Below are positions 50,746 to 59,316 of a stretch of DNA of 64,000 nucleotides, piece after piece. The position numbers and the translations under genes are program-made. This stretch comes from an uncultured Clostridia bacterium (GTDB lineage Bacteria > Bacillota > Clostridia > Oscillospirales > Acutalibacteraceae). Location of the stretch: assembly GCA_947627345.1 (NCBI GenBank), contig CANQVS010000010.1, positions 1 through 64,000 on the forward strand, read 5' to 3'. How positions within the stretch are numbered: the stretch's first letter is position 1; the number at the start of each line of letters is the position of its first letter. The notes beneath the pieces are model-generated. The model worked only from the letters and a program-made list of their open reading frames with translations, was not told where the DNA came from and made no database searches.

Positions 50746-51873
50746 TTAAATCTCGCTGTAGTTTCCCAAAAATGAAAATCCCGGCATTTCTTCCGAAAGC
50801 TGGCAGATAAGGTCAACCGCGTCCCTGCTGTGAACATTGCCCGTAAAATCAAGATAGAAAAGATACTCAAACTTACTTCCCTGAATCGGTCTTGACTCGA
50901 TTTTCGTAAGATTAAAGCCGAGCGAGTTGAATCTGCACAGCACGCTGTAAAGAGAACCCGAAACGTGAGGCAGACTGAAACACAGGCTGATTTTATCCGC
51001 ATTGTCGGGGATAAAAAGCTTTTTTGAAATGACGATAAAGCGCGTCATATTCGCATCGTTATCCTGAAGATGATTGTCTAAAATCTTTAATCCGTACTCC
51101 TCGGCTGCCCTGTAGGAACAAATCGCCGCTACATTCAGCCGTTTCTCACGCGCTACGTCACGAGCCGCAACCGCGGTATTAGCGCAGGGAGTAGGCTCAA
51201 AATTATGGGAGGCTATGTAATTCTCGCATTGAGAAATTGACTGCGGATGCGTCCAGACCTTTTCTATATCGCCTATCTCGGACTGTTTAAGTCCGCCAAG
51301 ACAATAGTCAATCGGCAAATCGAGCGCGCCGACAATATAAAAACGATGCTTTAAAATGAGGTCGTAAACCGCAGAAACGGAACCTGCCGTTGAATTTTCC
51401 ACGGGAAGAACTCCGTAATTCACTTCTCCTCTGTCTACGGCGTTAAAAACATCGGCAAAGGTTTTAAAGGGTAATGGCTCTCCCTCGGGGAAAAGTCTTA
51501 ATGTCGCCTCGTGTCCGTTAGCACCCTTTATTCCCTGATAGGCAATTTTGACGTTCCTTTCAGGCAGAGAATTTTCAGCGCTCGAAAGAACGCTCTTAAT
51601 AGCCTTTCCGCTTCCCACAATATTATGCTGTAAAGCTCTTGAAAGCTCCATTATGTTGGAATACAAAAGCCTCGCCGACGGCCCGTATTCTCCGCCCTCT
51701 TGCTGAACCCTGTCGAGAATTTCATTCTCACGGTTTTCGTTTAAAACGGGAATACCGTTCATTTTTTTGTATTCTCCGACGTCTTTAGCGCAATCCATAC
51801 GCTGTTTAAAAAGCTCAATAATACGCTCGTCTATGTCGTTTATTTCCTTGCGTATTTCGGATAAATCTCTCAT
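50746..51873 (-). CDS. pheA: Bifunctional chorismate mutase / prephenate dehydratase
   Basis: It converts chorismate to prephenate and then phenylpyruvate, the phenylalanine branch. The 375 aa comprise an AroQ chorismate mutase (1-~88, 'IRKEINDIDERIIELFKQRM') and prephenate dehydratase (about 108-285, 'AYQGIKGANGHEA', 'GVLPVENSTAGSV', 'ANMTRFIVIS'). A C-terminal ACT domain for feedback by Phe (about 295-370) contains 'TKIESRPIQG'. All three parts are complete. It lies 19 bp after aroC in the aromatic cluster. Confidence 0.96.
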   Translation of the reverse strand: MRDLSEIRKEINDIDERIIELFKQRMDCAKDVGEYKKMNGIPVLNENRENEILDRVQQEGGEYGPSARLLYSNIMELSRALQHNIVGSGKAIKSVLSSAENSLPERNVKIAYQGIKGANGHEATLRLFPEGEPLPFKTFADVFNAVDRGEVNYGVLPVENSTAGSVSAVYDLILKHRFYIVGALDLPIDYCLGGLKQSEIGDIEKVWTHPQSISQCENYIASHNFEPTPCANTAVAARDVAREKRLNVAAICSYRAAEEYGLKILDNHLQDNDANMTRFIVISKKLFIPDNADKISLCFSLPHVSGSLYSVLCRFNSLGFNLTKIESRPIQGSKFEYLFYLDFTGNVHSRDAVDLICQLSEEMPGFSFLGNYSEI

Positions 51874-51892
51874 ACTTTCACCCTATTTAACA

Positions 51893-52960
51893 CTATAGTA
51901 AGTCAAAAACCGCTATCGCCGTTACTGCCTCGACTACAGGTACGGCTCTGGGTACAATGCAGGGGTCGTGCCTGCCCTTTACAACGAGTTTATCGTTCCT
52001 TTTTGTCTGCAAATTTACGGTATCCTGCTCCTTTGCGATTGACGGGGTAGGCTTAAACGCAGTTTTAAAAACAATCGGCATACCGTCCGTTATTCCGCCG
52101 AGTATCCCTCCGCAATTGTTGGTTTTTGTTACTACCTTATCATTTTTATATTCAAACGCGTCATTGTTAACGCTTCCCGTAAGTTTTGAACTTTCAAATC
52201 CTTTTCCGAACTCAACGCCTTTAACGGCAGGAATCGCAAAAAGCGCCTTGGCCAAAGCTCCCTCCACTCCGTCAAAAAGCGGACCGCCGACTCCGACGGG
52301 CATTCCGACAACGGCACATTCGACCGTACCGCCCACACTGTCGCAGTCAAGGCGTGCGTTTTCAACAACTTCACGCATTTCCTTTTCCTTTGATTTATCA
52401 ATCAGCGCAAAGCTTGAGTTATTTAACTCGTCAATAAGTTTATCGTCTATCTCAACAGGGTTAAAAGGCTCGTCGTTAACGTCTTTAATGGAACTGATGT
52501 GAGCCGCAATTTTAATTCCCTTTTGCTCTAAAATTTGTCTTAAAACCGCACCGACAAATACAATCGGAGCCGTTAATCTTCCGCTGAAATGTCCTCCGCC
52601 TCTGATGTCGTTATTACCCTCGTATTTAACAAAAGCGGTATAGTCGCTGTGACCGGGACGCGGAGTGTCTAAAAGATTTGAGTAATCCGCGCTTTTTGTG
52701 TTTGTGTTTTCGATAACGCAGGCAATCGGAGCGCCCGTCGTAACGCCGTTTAAAATGCCCGATTTAATATTAGGAAAATCCTTTTCCACTCTCTTGGTCG
52801 CGGTTTTATCCTTTCCTGGAGCTCTGCGCGCCATCTGCGCGAGCACCTTGTCCATATCAATTTTACAGCCCGCAGGCACTCCTTTGATTACCGCTCCTAT
52901 CGCCTCTCCATGGCTTTCGCCGAAAACCGTCAGCTTTATCTTTTCGCCGTAGTCAGACAT
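51893..52960 (-). CDS. aroC: Chorismate synthase AroC
   Basis: An FMN-dependent enzyme converting EPSP to chorismate. The 355 aa show 'GESHGEAIGAVIKGVPAG', 'RRAPGKD', 'TPRPGHSDYTA', 'DIRGGGHFSGRLTAP', 'GGILGGITDGMP' and 'GRHDPCIVPRAVPVVEA', all standard signatures. The track start (52993) lies inside aroA. GGGGGTG fits ATG 52960, overlapping the aroA stop by 8 bp. Confidence 0.98.
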   Translation of the reverse strand: MSDYGEKIKLTVFGESHGEAIGAVIKGVPAGCKIDMDKVLAQMARRAPGKDKTATKRVEKDFPNIKSGILNGVTTGAPIACVIENTNTKSADYSNLLDTPRPGHSDYTAFVKYEGNNDIRGGGHFSGRLTAPIVFVGAVLRQILEQKGIKIAAHISSIKDVNDEPFNPVEIDDKLIDELNNSSFALIDKSKEKEMREVVENARLDCDSVGGTVECAVVGMPVGVGGPLFDGVEGALAKALFAIPAVKGVEFGKGFESSKLTGSVNNDAFEYKNDKVVTKTNNCGGILGGITDGMPIVFKTAFKPTPSIAKEQDTVNLQTKRNDKLVVKGRHDPCIVPRAVPVVEAVTAIAVFDLL

Positions 52961-54212
52961 CAAATACACCCCCGAGCCTTTTATATTCATCAAAAAAATT
53001 GGGAAAGCTTTTATTTATACTTTCTCTATCGGTTATTTTTACATCGTCTTTGCACGCAAGCGCCGCAATCGCTGCTGACATTACAATTCTGTGGTCGTTT
53101 GAGCCGTCAACCGTACCGCCTTTAAATCCGCCTGTTCCAAAAATTACAAGACCGTCCGATTTTTCCTCAACCTTTCCTCCGATAGACTTCAGCATATTAG
53201 CAGTCGTTTTAAGCCGGTCGCTTTCTTTAATACGAAGTCTTTCGGCAGAGTGGATTAAGGTATTGTTTTTCGCGCATCCCGCCAAAACCGAAAGTATAGG
53301 TACTAAATCGGGAATCTGACTTGCGTCTATATCAGCCTTGGAAAGCTCTGATTTTCTCACCCTTACGCTGTTGTCGGAAACTTCAACATCTGCTCCGAAG
53401 CTTTTAAGCAGGTTTACGATTTCCTTATCGCCCTGCGTTGAGTTTATATCAATTCCGTCAACGGTCACATCGCCCGAAACCGCGCCCGCCGTAAGGAAAA
53501 ACGCCGCCTGCGACCAGTCGCCGTCCGTTCGGTAATCGCGTGATACATACTTTTGATTGCCTTTTACAAACCAGCCATAATCGGTTGTTTCAACATTAAC
53601 TCCGAACTTTTTCAAACAGGCGATTGTCATATTAATATAGCCGATGCTCTGGAGCGGAGTTGTGAGTACAATTTTACTGTCGCCGTCTAAAAGCGGAAGC
53701 GCGAATAAAAGTCCCGTTATAAACTGCGAACTGATATTTCCCGCAACCTTAAATGTTCCCGCTTTAAGCTTTCCTTTTATCTTTAACGGAAGTGTTCCCG
53801 AGGTTTCACAGTCAACTCCTGCCTTTGGAAGAATATCCGCAAAAAGCCCTATCGGACGTGAAACTAAGCTTCCTCGTCCGTTAAAATCGGTTTCAATTCC
53901 GCCTGCCGCAGCAACGGGTACGAAAAATCTCAGCGTAGACCCGCTTTCTTTGCAGTCCAAAGAGGCGGTTTTATTTTTAAAAATGTCAGTTCCGTCCACA
54001 GTCAGCACATCGCCGTTAATTTTGGCGGCAGCGCCGAGCGAACGCACGCAACCAATCGTTGCCTTTATATCGTCAGACAGTGCGACAGGAGCAATCCTGC
54101 AAACGCCTTTCGATAAAGCAGCGCAGATTATTGCTCTGTGGACATCGCTTTTTGACGGAGGAGCGGTTACTCTTCCGTAAAGTTGTGACGGTTTTACAAT
54201 AATATCCGACAT
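52953..54212 (-). CDS. aroA: 3-phosphoshikimate 1-carboxyvinyltransferase (EPSP synthase)
   Basis: It adds enolpyruvate to shikimate-3-phosphate. The 419 aa show 'APPSKSDVHRAIICAAL', 'DCKESGSTLRFFVPVAA', 'SSQFITGLLFALPL', 'DWSQAAFFLTAGA' and 'RIKESDRLKTTANML'. The phosphate-binding and catalytic patterns are complete. The track start 54242 is less likely than ATG 54212, which follows GAGGA. A 138-bp palindrome-rich spacer separates it from aroB, and aroC overlaps its end. Confidence 0.97.
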   Translation of the reverse strand: MSDIIVKPSQLYGRVTAPPSKSDVHRAIICAALSKGVCRIAPVALSDDIKATIGCVRSLGAAAKINGDVLTVDGTDIFKNKTASLDCKESGSTLRFFVPVAAAGGIETDFNGRGSLVSRPIGLFADILPKAGVDCETSGTLPLKIKGKLKAGTFKVAGNISSQFITGLLFALPLLDGDSKIVLTTPLQSIGYINMTIACLKKFGVNVETTDYGWFVKGNQKYVSRDYRTDGDWSQAAFFLTAGAVSGDVTVDGIDINSTQGDKEIVNLLKSFGADVEVSDNSVRVRKSELSKADIDASQIPDLVPILSVLAGCAKNNTLIHSAERLRIKESDRLKTTANMLKSIGGKVEEKSDGLVIFGTGGFKGGTVDGSNDHRIVMSAAIAALACKDDVKITDRESINKSFPNFFDEYKRLGGVFDV

Positions 54213-54242
54213 AATTTCCTCAAACTTTCCAAATCGGATCAA

Positions 54243-54376
54243 CGCTATGCTCTGCTTGCAAAGAGCAGAGTGCGCGACAGATTTTATCCTGCGCAGGGAG
54301 CGTTAGCACCGCAGGATCAGGGGATTATATCCCCTGCTGAAATTCTGAATGCGACCCGCCTAAAAGGCGTGGGTCT
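54243..54376. repeat. Palindrome-rich intergenic element between aroB and aroA
   Basis: Four hairpins in series: CTCTGCT/AGCAGAG (54250-54270), ATCCTGCG/CGCAGGAT (54286-54317), CAGGGGAT/ATCCCCTG (54318-54336) and GACCCGCC/GGC..GGGTC (54353-54375, 2-nt bulge). It is more GC-rich than other gaps here, with no ORF or T-run, and looks like a dispersed REP/MITE-type element. No second copy is in this window. Confidence 0.7.
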
Positions 54377-54380
54377 GCGC

Positions 54381-55427
54381 TTAGGTTATAAAATTCTCAA
54401 GCTCCGAAAGCGGAGTTTTTCTCGTAAAGCTTTCGCCGATTTTTTTAAGCAAAACGAGGTTTACACTTCCGCCGCCCGCTTTTTTATCTCCTGCGCAGGT
54501 TTTTGCAATCTCTCCTATATCGGCTTTATCATCAATGGGAAGATTATATTTTTTACAAAGAGAAATAATTTTATCAAGCGTTCCCTTTTCTGTAATTCCT
54601 GCCTTTTCGGAGGCTTTAGTAATCATAACCATTCCGATTGCAACAGCCTGCCCGTGCGAAAGCCCCTCAAAATTATAAATTTTCTCAAGGCTGTGTCCGA
54701 GAGTATGTCCGAAATTGAGGAGCATTCTCTCGCCTGCCTCTTTTTCATCTCTGTTTACAACATCTCTCTTTATGCTTACGCATCTCTCGATAACATCATC
54801 GATAATCTCAAGAGCATTTTTATCCTCTAATGTTTTAAATAGCGCGCCGTCCTTGATACACCCGTACTTTATAACCTCCGCCATACCGTCGTTTATATAA
54901 TACTCGGGCAGGGTTTTAAGCGTATTCGGGTCTATAATTACCAAAATCGGCTGATGAAACGCTCCGACGAGGTTTTTCCCCTGCTTTATATCGACGCCTG
55001 TTTTTCCGCCGACCGAGGAATCAACCTGCGCCAAAAGCGAGGTAGGAATCTGAACAAAATCAATTCCACGCATATAGGTTGCCGCGGCAAAGCCTGCCAT
55101 ATCCCCTGTTACTCCTCCGCCGAGGGCGACTACCAAATCTTTCCTCGACATATGAAACTCTGCCATATGGCCGTACATATCGGAAACGGCAGACAGGTTT
55201 TTGCTCTTTTCTCCTGCAGGGAACACAAACAAACTCGTATCGAATCCGTTCTCCTTCAGCGAGAGAACAACGTCCCGCGCGTAAATTTTTTCAACATTGC
55301 TGTCGGTTATGACAGTAACCTTTGACGCGTCCGATACATTTTTTATAAGCCTGCCTGCGTTTTTAATTAATCCGCGCTCTATAAGAATATCGTAGGGAGT
55401 ATTCGTTTGTACCTTTACAACTCTCAT
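54381..55427 (-). CDS. aroB: 3-dehydroquinate synthase AroB
   Basis: It cyclises DAHP to 3-dehydroquinate using NAD and a divalent metal. The 348 aa show 'FPAGEKSKNLSAVSDMY', 'LVVALGGGVTGDMAGFAAATYMRGIDFVQIPTSLLAQVDSSVGGKTG', 'AEVIKYGCIKD' and the zinc site 'LNFGHTLGHSLE'. Complete. The ATG overlaps the tyrA stop (ATGA). Confidence 0.97.
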   Translation of the reverse strand: MRVVKVQTNTPYDILIERGLIKNAGRLIKNVSDASKVTVITDSNVEKIYARDVVLSLKENGFDTSLFVFPAGEKSKNLSAVSDMYGHMAEFHMSRKDLVVALGGGVTGDMAGFAAATYMRGIDFVQIPTSLLAQVDSSVGGKTGVDIKQGKNLVGAFHQPILVIIDPNTLKTLPEYYINDGMAEVIKYGCIKDGALFKTLEDKNALEIIDDVIERCVSIKRDVVNRDEKEAGERMLLNFGHTLGHSLEKIYNFEGLSHGQAVAIGMVMITKASEKAGITEKGTLDKIISLCKKYNLPIDDKADIGEIAKTCAGDKKAGGGSVNLVLLKKIGESFTRKTPLSELENFIT

Positions 55428-56254
55428 TCTCCGAGCGCCTCCTTAGTTTTATGAGCCTTTTCCAAAAGCTCCTCTATCCTTTTCTTATCGTTAGCTTTTA
55501 CCGCATCTGTTATGGCGTGAATATTATCAATAAGAGTGTCAAGCTCGCCGATTAAAGGCTCTCTGTTTTCCAAAAAAAGCTCGCTCCATAGTTCAGCGTT
55601 GATGTTGGCAACTCTCGAAACATCCTTATAGGAACCCGCGGAAAAACCCTTGTGATTTTTACAGCACGGGCTTAACACATAGGCGCAAGCCAAAACGTGC
55701 GGAAGCTGTGATGTAAAGGCTATCATTCTGTCATGTTCTTCGGGAGTAGTTATCTTAACCATTGCAAATTTCAGCTCTAAAGCTAAATCGGAAAGAACCT
55801 GTACGGACTTTTCACTCGCGTTACAGGGAACAATAATATAGCTTGCGCCGTTATAGAGAGTTTCGTCCGCTGAATCATAGCCGTTCGTTTCCTTGCCCGC
55901 CATAGGGTGGCTCCCCACAAATTCAAATCCGAACTTTTCAGAAAGCTCGGAAAGCTTGGGGCAGATTTCTGATTTAATACCTGCGGAATCGGTTACAATT
56001 GCGCCCTTTTTTATATATTTGCCGTACTTTTCAACAAAGCTTACCGACGCCTTGGGATAAAGAGCAAGAATAATCACGTCGGCTTGACTCAGACTTTTTT
56101 CATCGCCCATTTCGTCTATTGCTCCGTCGTCGTAGGCCTTTTTTAATGTAGATTTTGTGCGGTTCATTCCAATTACATAATGGTTGGTATATTTTTTTAT
56201 CGCCTTGCAAAAGCTTCCGCCGATAATACCCATACCGATGACCGCGATTTTCAT
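55424..56254 (-). CDS. tyrA: Prephenate dehydrogenase TyrA
   Basis: It oxidatively decarboxylates prephenate to 4-hydroxyphenylpyruvate for tyrosine. The 276 aa show the NAD loop 'GMGIIGGSF', 'VTDSAGIKSEI', 'FVGSHPMAGKETNGYDSA' and the catalytic-region 'QLPHVLACAYV'. It lacks a C-terminal ACT domain, so feedback control is probably at other steps. It lies between aroF and aroB. Confidence 0.95.
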   Translation of the reverse strand: MKIAVIGMGIIGGSFCKAIKKYTNHYVIGMNRTKSTLKKAYDDGAIDEMGDEKSLSQADVIILALYPKASVSFVEKYGKYIKKGAIVTDSAGIKSEICPKLSELSEKFGFEFVGSHPMAGKETNGYDSADETLYNGASYIIVPCNASEKSVQVLSDLALELKFAMVKITTPEEHDRMIAFTSQLPHVLACAYVLSPCCKNHKGFSAGSYKDVSRVANINAELWSELFLENREPLIGELDTLIDNIHAITDAVKANDKKRIEELLEKAHKTKEALGE

Positions 56255-56276
56255 ATAATCACTAACTTTCCAAGCC

Positions 56277-57284
56277 TCAGCCCAAGGCTTTCTTTAAGTC
56301 AAAAATTTTCTTCGCAACGTTGTCAAACTGCTTTGGAGTGAGTGACTGAGCGCCGTCCGAAAGCGCATGGGGCGGGTCGTTATGCACCTCGATAATAAGT
56401 CCGTCCGCTCCCGCGGCAACAGCCGCCATTGCAAGCGGTTCAACGAGCCAGCTTTTTCCCGAGGCGTGGCTCGGGTCTGCAATTACGGGAAGATGCGAAA
56501 GCTTTTTAATAATCGGAATAGCCGAAACGTCCATCGTGTTTCTTGTAAAGTTTTCATATGTACGAATACCGCGCTCACAAAGAATAACCTTGTTGTTTCC
56601 GCCTGCCATAATATACTCGGCAGACATCAGCCATTCCTCAATCGTCGCGGAAAGTCCGCGCTTTAAAAGAATAGGCTTATCAATTTTCCCGAGTTCTTTT
56701 AAAAGTTCAAAATTCTGCATATTTCTCGCGCCGACCTGAATTATGTCAACGGACTCAAACATATCTATATGAGAGGTTCTCATAATTTCCGTAACAATGG
56801 GAAGTCCCGTCTCCTTGCGCGCGATTTTCAGAAGGTCCAAGCCCTCGGATTTAAGCCCCTGAAAGGCATAGGGCGAGGTTCTCGGCTTAAACGCTCCGCC
56901 TCTTAAAATCGTTGCCCCGCTCTTTTTAACAGCCTTTGCGACTTCGACAATTTGTTTTTCGCTTTCAACCGAGCAGGGTCCCGCCATAATATTAAGACTT
57001 CCGTCACCGATTCTGATTCCGTTTCCGAGGTCAATAACGGTATTCTCGGGGTGAAATTTTCTGTTTGCCTTTTTATACGGCTCCTGTACGCGTTTTACGC
57101 TTTCAACTATGTCCTGCGCGTCAATATATTCAATGTCAATTTGGGTAGTATCGCCTAAAAGTCCGAGTACGGTTGAATGAACTCCGTTCCATACATTAAC
57201 TTTCACGTCATATTTTTCTTTAAGCATTTCAGAAAAATTAAGCTGTTGTTCTTTAGTACATTCGGGTTTTAATACAATAATCAA
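56277..57284 (-). CDS. aroF: 3-deoxy-7-phosphoheptulonate synthase (DAHP synthase, type I-beta)
   Basis: This first enzyme of the shikimate pathway condenses PEP and erythrose-4-phosphate. The 335 aa begin with the regulatory ferredoxin-like/ACT-like domain (1-~70, 'MIIVLKPECTKEQQ'), as in Bacillus/Thermotoga-type enzymes. The barrel follows: 'IMAGPCSVES', 'ILRGGAFKPRTSPYAFQG', 'ILLKRGLSATIEEW' and 'IADPSHASG'. The start is TTG 57284 with AGGGAT upstream. An internal promoter precedes it. Confidence 0.95.
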   Translation of the reverse strand: MIIVLKPECTKEQQLNFSEMLKEKYDVKVNVWNGVHSTVLGLLGDTTQIDIEYIDAQDIVESVKRVQEPYKKANRKFHPENTVIDLGNGIRIGDGSLNIMAGPCSVESEKQIVEVAKAVKKSGATILRGGAFKPRTSPYAFQGLKSEGLDLLKIARKETGLPIVTEIMRTSHIDMFESVDIIQVGARNMQNFELLKELGKIDKPILLKRGLSATIEEWLMSAEYIMAGGNNKVILCERGIRTYENFTRNTMDVSAIPIIKKLSHLPVIADPSHASGKSWLVEPLAMAAVAAGADGLIIEVHNDPPHALSDGAQSLTPKQFDNVAKKIFDLKKALG

Positions 57285-57335
57285 TTCAAATCATCCCTTT
57301 ATATTTAATAAATTCGTGTATAATATCCGCAAAAT

Positions 57336-57364
57336 ATATTAGCACTTTAAAGCGCTGATGTCAA
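57336..57364 (-). promoter_or_regulatory. Internal promoter ahead of aroF
   Basis: -35 TTGACA (57364-57359), 17-bp spacer, -10 TAATAT (57341-57336), right after the aroK stop. The spacer holds a palindrome-like AGCGCTTTAAAGTGCT. Confidence 0.65.
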
Positions 57365-57366
57365 GC

Positions 57367-57867
57367 TTAACAAAGTATACCGATGATTATATCCGCAACA
57401 TATCCCGAAGCAAAATTTCCGTCAACATAAACCGACGACGCTCCCTTGTAAACCGGAGTTCTTTTGCCGAGCAGTTCCCTGATTTTTTCATCACGGTTTT
57501 CAACCTGCAAAAGCGGTCTTTTCGTATCGTGCCTAAGCCTTTCGCAGAGAATTTCATACTTAACATCAATAAAAACAATTCTTCCCGTTTTATTAAGAAT
57601 GTCGATATTTTTTTGAAAAGTCAGGGTTCCGCCCCCCGCGGCGATAATAATACCGCTCTTTTGTGAAAGCTCAAAACAAACTCCGCTTTCAATTTCACGG
57701 AATTTTTCCTCTCCGTATTTCTCAAAAATTTCGCTCACCGTCATATTTGTTTTTTTCTCGATATATCTGTCCATATCAATAAACGGTCTTTTTGTTTTCT
57801 CGGAAAGTATTTTTCCGATTGTGCTTTTTCCGCAACCCATAAATCCGCAGAGAATAATATTCTTCAT
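57367..57867 (-). CDS. aroK: Shikimate kinase AroK
   Basis: It phosphorylates shikimate at O3. The 166-aa P-loop kinase has 'GFMGCGKSTIGKIL', 'FIDMDRYIEKK', 'FREIES', 'IIAAGGGTLTF' and the lid 'RHDTKRPLL'. It overlaps the aroE stop by 4 bp. Confidence 0.96.
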   Translation of the reverse strand: MKNIILCGFMGCGKSTIGKILSEKTKRPFIDMDRYIEKKTNMTVSEIFEKYGEEKFREIESGVCFELSQKSGIIIAAGGGTLTFQKNIDILNKTGRIVFIDVKYEILCERLRHDTKRPLLQVENRDEKIRELLGKRTPVYKGASSVYVDGNFASGYVADIIIGILC

Positions 57868-58703
57868 CGGCTAATAAGCTCCTTTGCCGAGTCAGCGCAT
57901 AACCTTTCAATATCACTCACGTCATATGTGCTTTTATCCCAATGATAGTGAGAAACTACAGCCTGCCAGACGAGCATTGACATTCCACTCTGCGCGTTGC
58001 TTCCGTTTTTCTTTGCGTTTTTAATGAGCTTGGTTTCGAGAGGATTATAAACAGCGTCAAAAACATTGGCGCATTTTTTAAGCTGAACATCGCTTACAGG
58101 CTGAAAATCCGTATTAGGCGACATACCAACAGGAGTAGCGTTTATAAGCGTAGTAATATCTCCCGAAAGCTCGGGAATCGTAATACAGCTTACCTTGGGA
58201 TTTTCAAGCGTCAGATTAATTTCGGAAATCAGCTTTTCCGCCATTTTTATATCTTCTTTTCTGACAGCAAACTCAACCGCTACATTTCTAAGCAAAACCT
58301 CATACGCCATAGTACGGGCCACGCCTCCGCAGCCGAGAATTACAACTCGTCCGTCAATCGGAATTTCAGCGTATTCAAGCGCTTTTATGAATCCGTCGGG
58401 GTCTGTTGTATATCCCTTTGATACTCCGTTTTTATTGGAAACGGTATTTACGCTTCCGTACATTTTCGCTTTTTCATCAATGCCGTCCAAAAACGGTATT
58501 ATCGCCTGCTTATGGGGAATAGTTATATTATAACCGTCAAGATTTTTTAAAATCCCGTTGTAGTCTTGCTCAATATTCTTCGGGTCAATATCTAAAACAC
58601 CGTAATCCGCGTCTGTTCCCGAAAGTTCAAAAAGTCTTTTGTGAATAAACGGCGACATTGTGTGACCTATAGGATGTCCGATAACCGCATATTTTTTAGA
58701 CAT
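57864..58703 (-). CDS. aroE: Shikimate dehydrogenase AroE
   Basis: It reduces 3-dehydroshikimate to shikimate with NADPH. The 279 aa show 'AVIGHPIGHTMSPFIHKRLFE', 'GYNITIPHKQAIIPFLD', 'GSVNTV', 'VVILGCGGVARTMAYE' and 'INATPVGMSP'. The track start (58718) is ahead of GGGAGG, so ATG 58703 is chosen. It is the first gene of the aromatic cluster. Confidence 0.96.
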   Translation of the reverse strand: MSKKYAVIGHPIGHTMSPFIHKRLFELSGTDADYGVLDIDPKNIEQDYNGILKNLDGYNITIPHKQAIIPFLDGIDEKAKMYGSVNTVSNKNGVSKGYTTDPDGFIKALEYAEIPIDGRVVILGCGGVARTMAYEVLLRNVAVEFAVRKEDIKMAEKLISEINLTLENPKVSCITIPELSGDITTLINATPVGMSPNTDFQPVSDVQLKKCANVFDAVYNPLETKLIKNAKKNGSNAQSGMSMLVWQAVVSHYHWDKSTYDVSDIERLCADSAKELISR

Positions 58704-58769
58704 AACTTCGCCTCCCAAAGCATAATATAAGTTAAATATATAAAAATAGTAAAATTTTTGAAATAATTA

Positions 58770-58798
58770 TTGACAAAGTGGTAATTTACTAATAATAT
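58770..58798 (+). promoter_or_regulatory. acpP promoter
   Basis: -35 TTGACA (58770-58775), 17-bp spacer, -10 TAATAT (58793-58798). Confidence 0.8.
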
Positions 58799-58808
58799 AG
58801 TTTAGTAA
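58786..58808. promoter_or_regulatory. Inverted repeat overlapping the acpP -10 box
   Basis: TTACTAA-N9-TTAGTAA is a perfect 7-bp inverted repeat centred on the -10. This is the position of a repressor operator of a fatty-acid regulator (FapR/FabT type), but the sequence does not clearly match either. Confidence 0.45.
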
Positions 58809-58913
58809 CAACTAAGTTGTTTGCTTAGATGTTTGCTTAAACCATTGTAACAAAAAAACACCGCTTTGTCTATAGCAGGTGTTCTGAGAAAATTATTTTA
58901 GGAGGATAATAAA

Positions 58914-59141
58914 ATGGTATTAGAAAAAGTAAAAGCTATCTTAGCTGAACAGTTTGACGTTGAAGAAGATAAGATTACGGAAGAAACTGACCTTCAGGAC
59001 GATTTAGGTGCGGATTCTCTTGACGTTGTTGACCTTCTTATGTCGATTGAGGACGAGTTTGAAATTGAAGTTCCTGACGACGAAATTGAGAACATTAAGA
59101 CTGTCGGCGCTCTTGTAAGCTACATCGAAGCTAACTCATAA
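58914..59141 (+). CDS. acpP: Acyl carrier protein
   Basis: Carries growing acyl chains on phosphopantetheine. The 75-aa acidic helical protein has 'DLGADSLDVVDLLMSIEDEF' with the modified Ser35. Monocistronic: own promoter, AGGAGG ribosome site and a following terminator. No fab genes are adjacent. Confidence 0.97.
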   Translation: MVLEKVKAILAEQFDVEEDKITEETDLQDDLGADSLDVVDLLMSIEDEFEIEVPDDEIENIKTVGALVSYIEANS

Positions 59142-59154
59142 TTTTTTAAAATTT

Positions 59155-59186
59155 GCAGGGACGTATGTCCCTGCCTTTTCTTTTTT
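59155..59186 (+). terminator. acpP terminator
   Basis: Perfect 8-bp stem GCAGGGAC/GTCCCTGC with GTAT loop, then CTTTTCTTTTTT. Confidence 0.92.
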
Positions 59187-59247
59187 GGGGTATTTAATTT
59201 TTTTTAGATAAAATAATGCTTACTTTAAACATTCAAGGGTAAATTGC

Positions 59248-59276
59248 TTGAAAAACGTGCGGATTTTATGTATAAT
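59248..59276 (+). promoter_or_regulatory. proS promoter
   Basis: -35 TTGAAA (59248-59253), 17-bp spacer, -10 TATAAT (59271-59276). Confidence 0.82.
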
Positions 59277-59316
59277 AGGAATGTTATAGATATAGAATTG
59301 TAATTCGGAGGAAAGT

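Noticed and set aside
51957-54180. Several plus-strand ORFs of 80-181 aa over aroC and aroA
   Set aside because: All are antisense shadows of well-supported aro genes.
54399-54423. CTCCGAAAGCGGAG hairpin with T-run (plus strand)
   Set aside because: Lies inside the aroB coding end on the opposite strand; no plus-strand gene precedes it.
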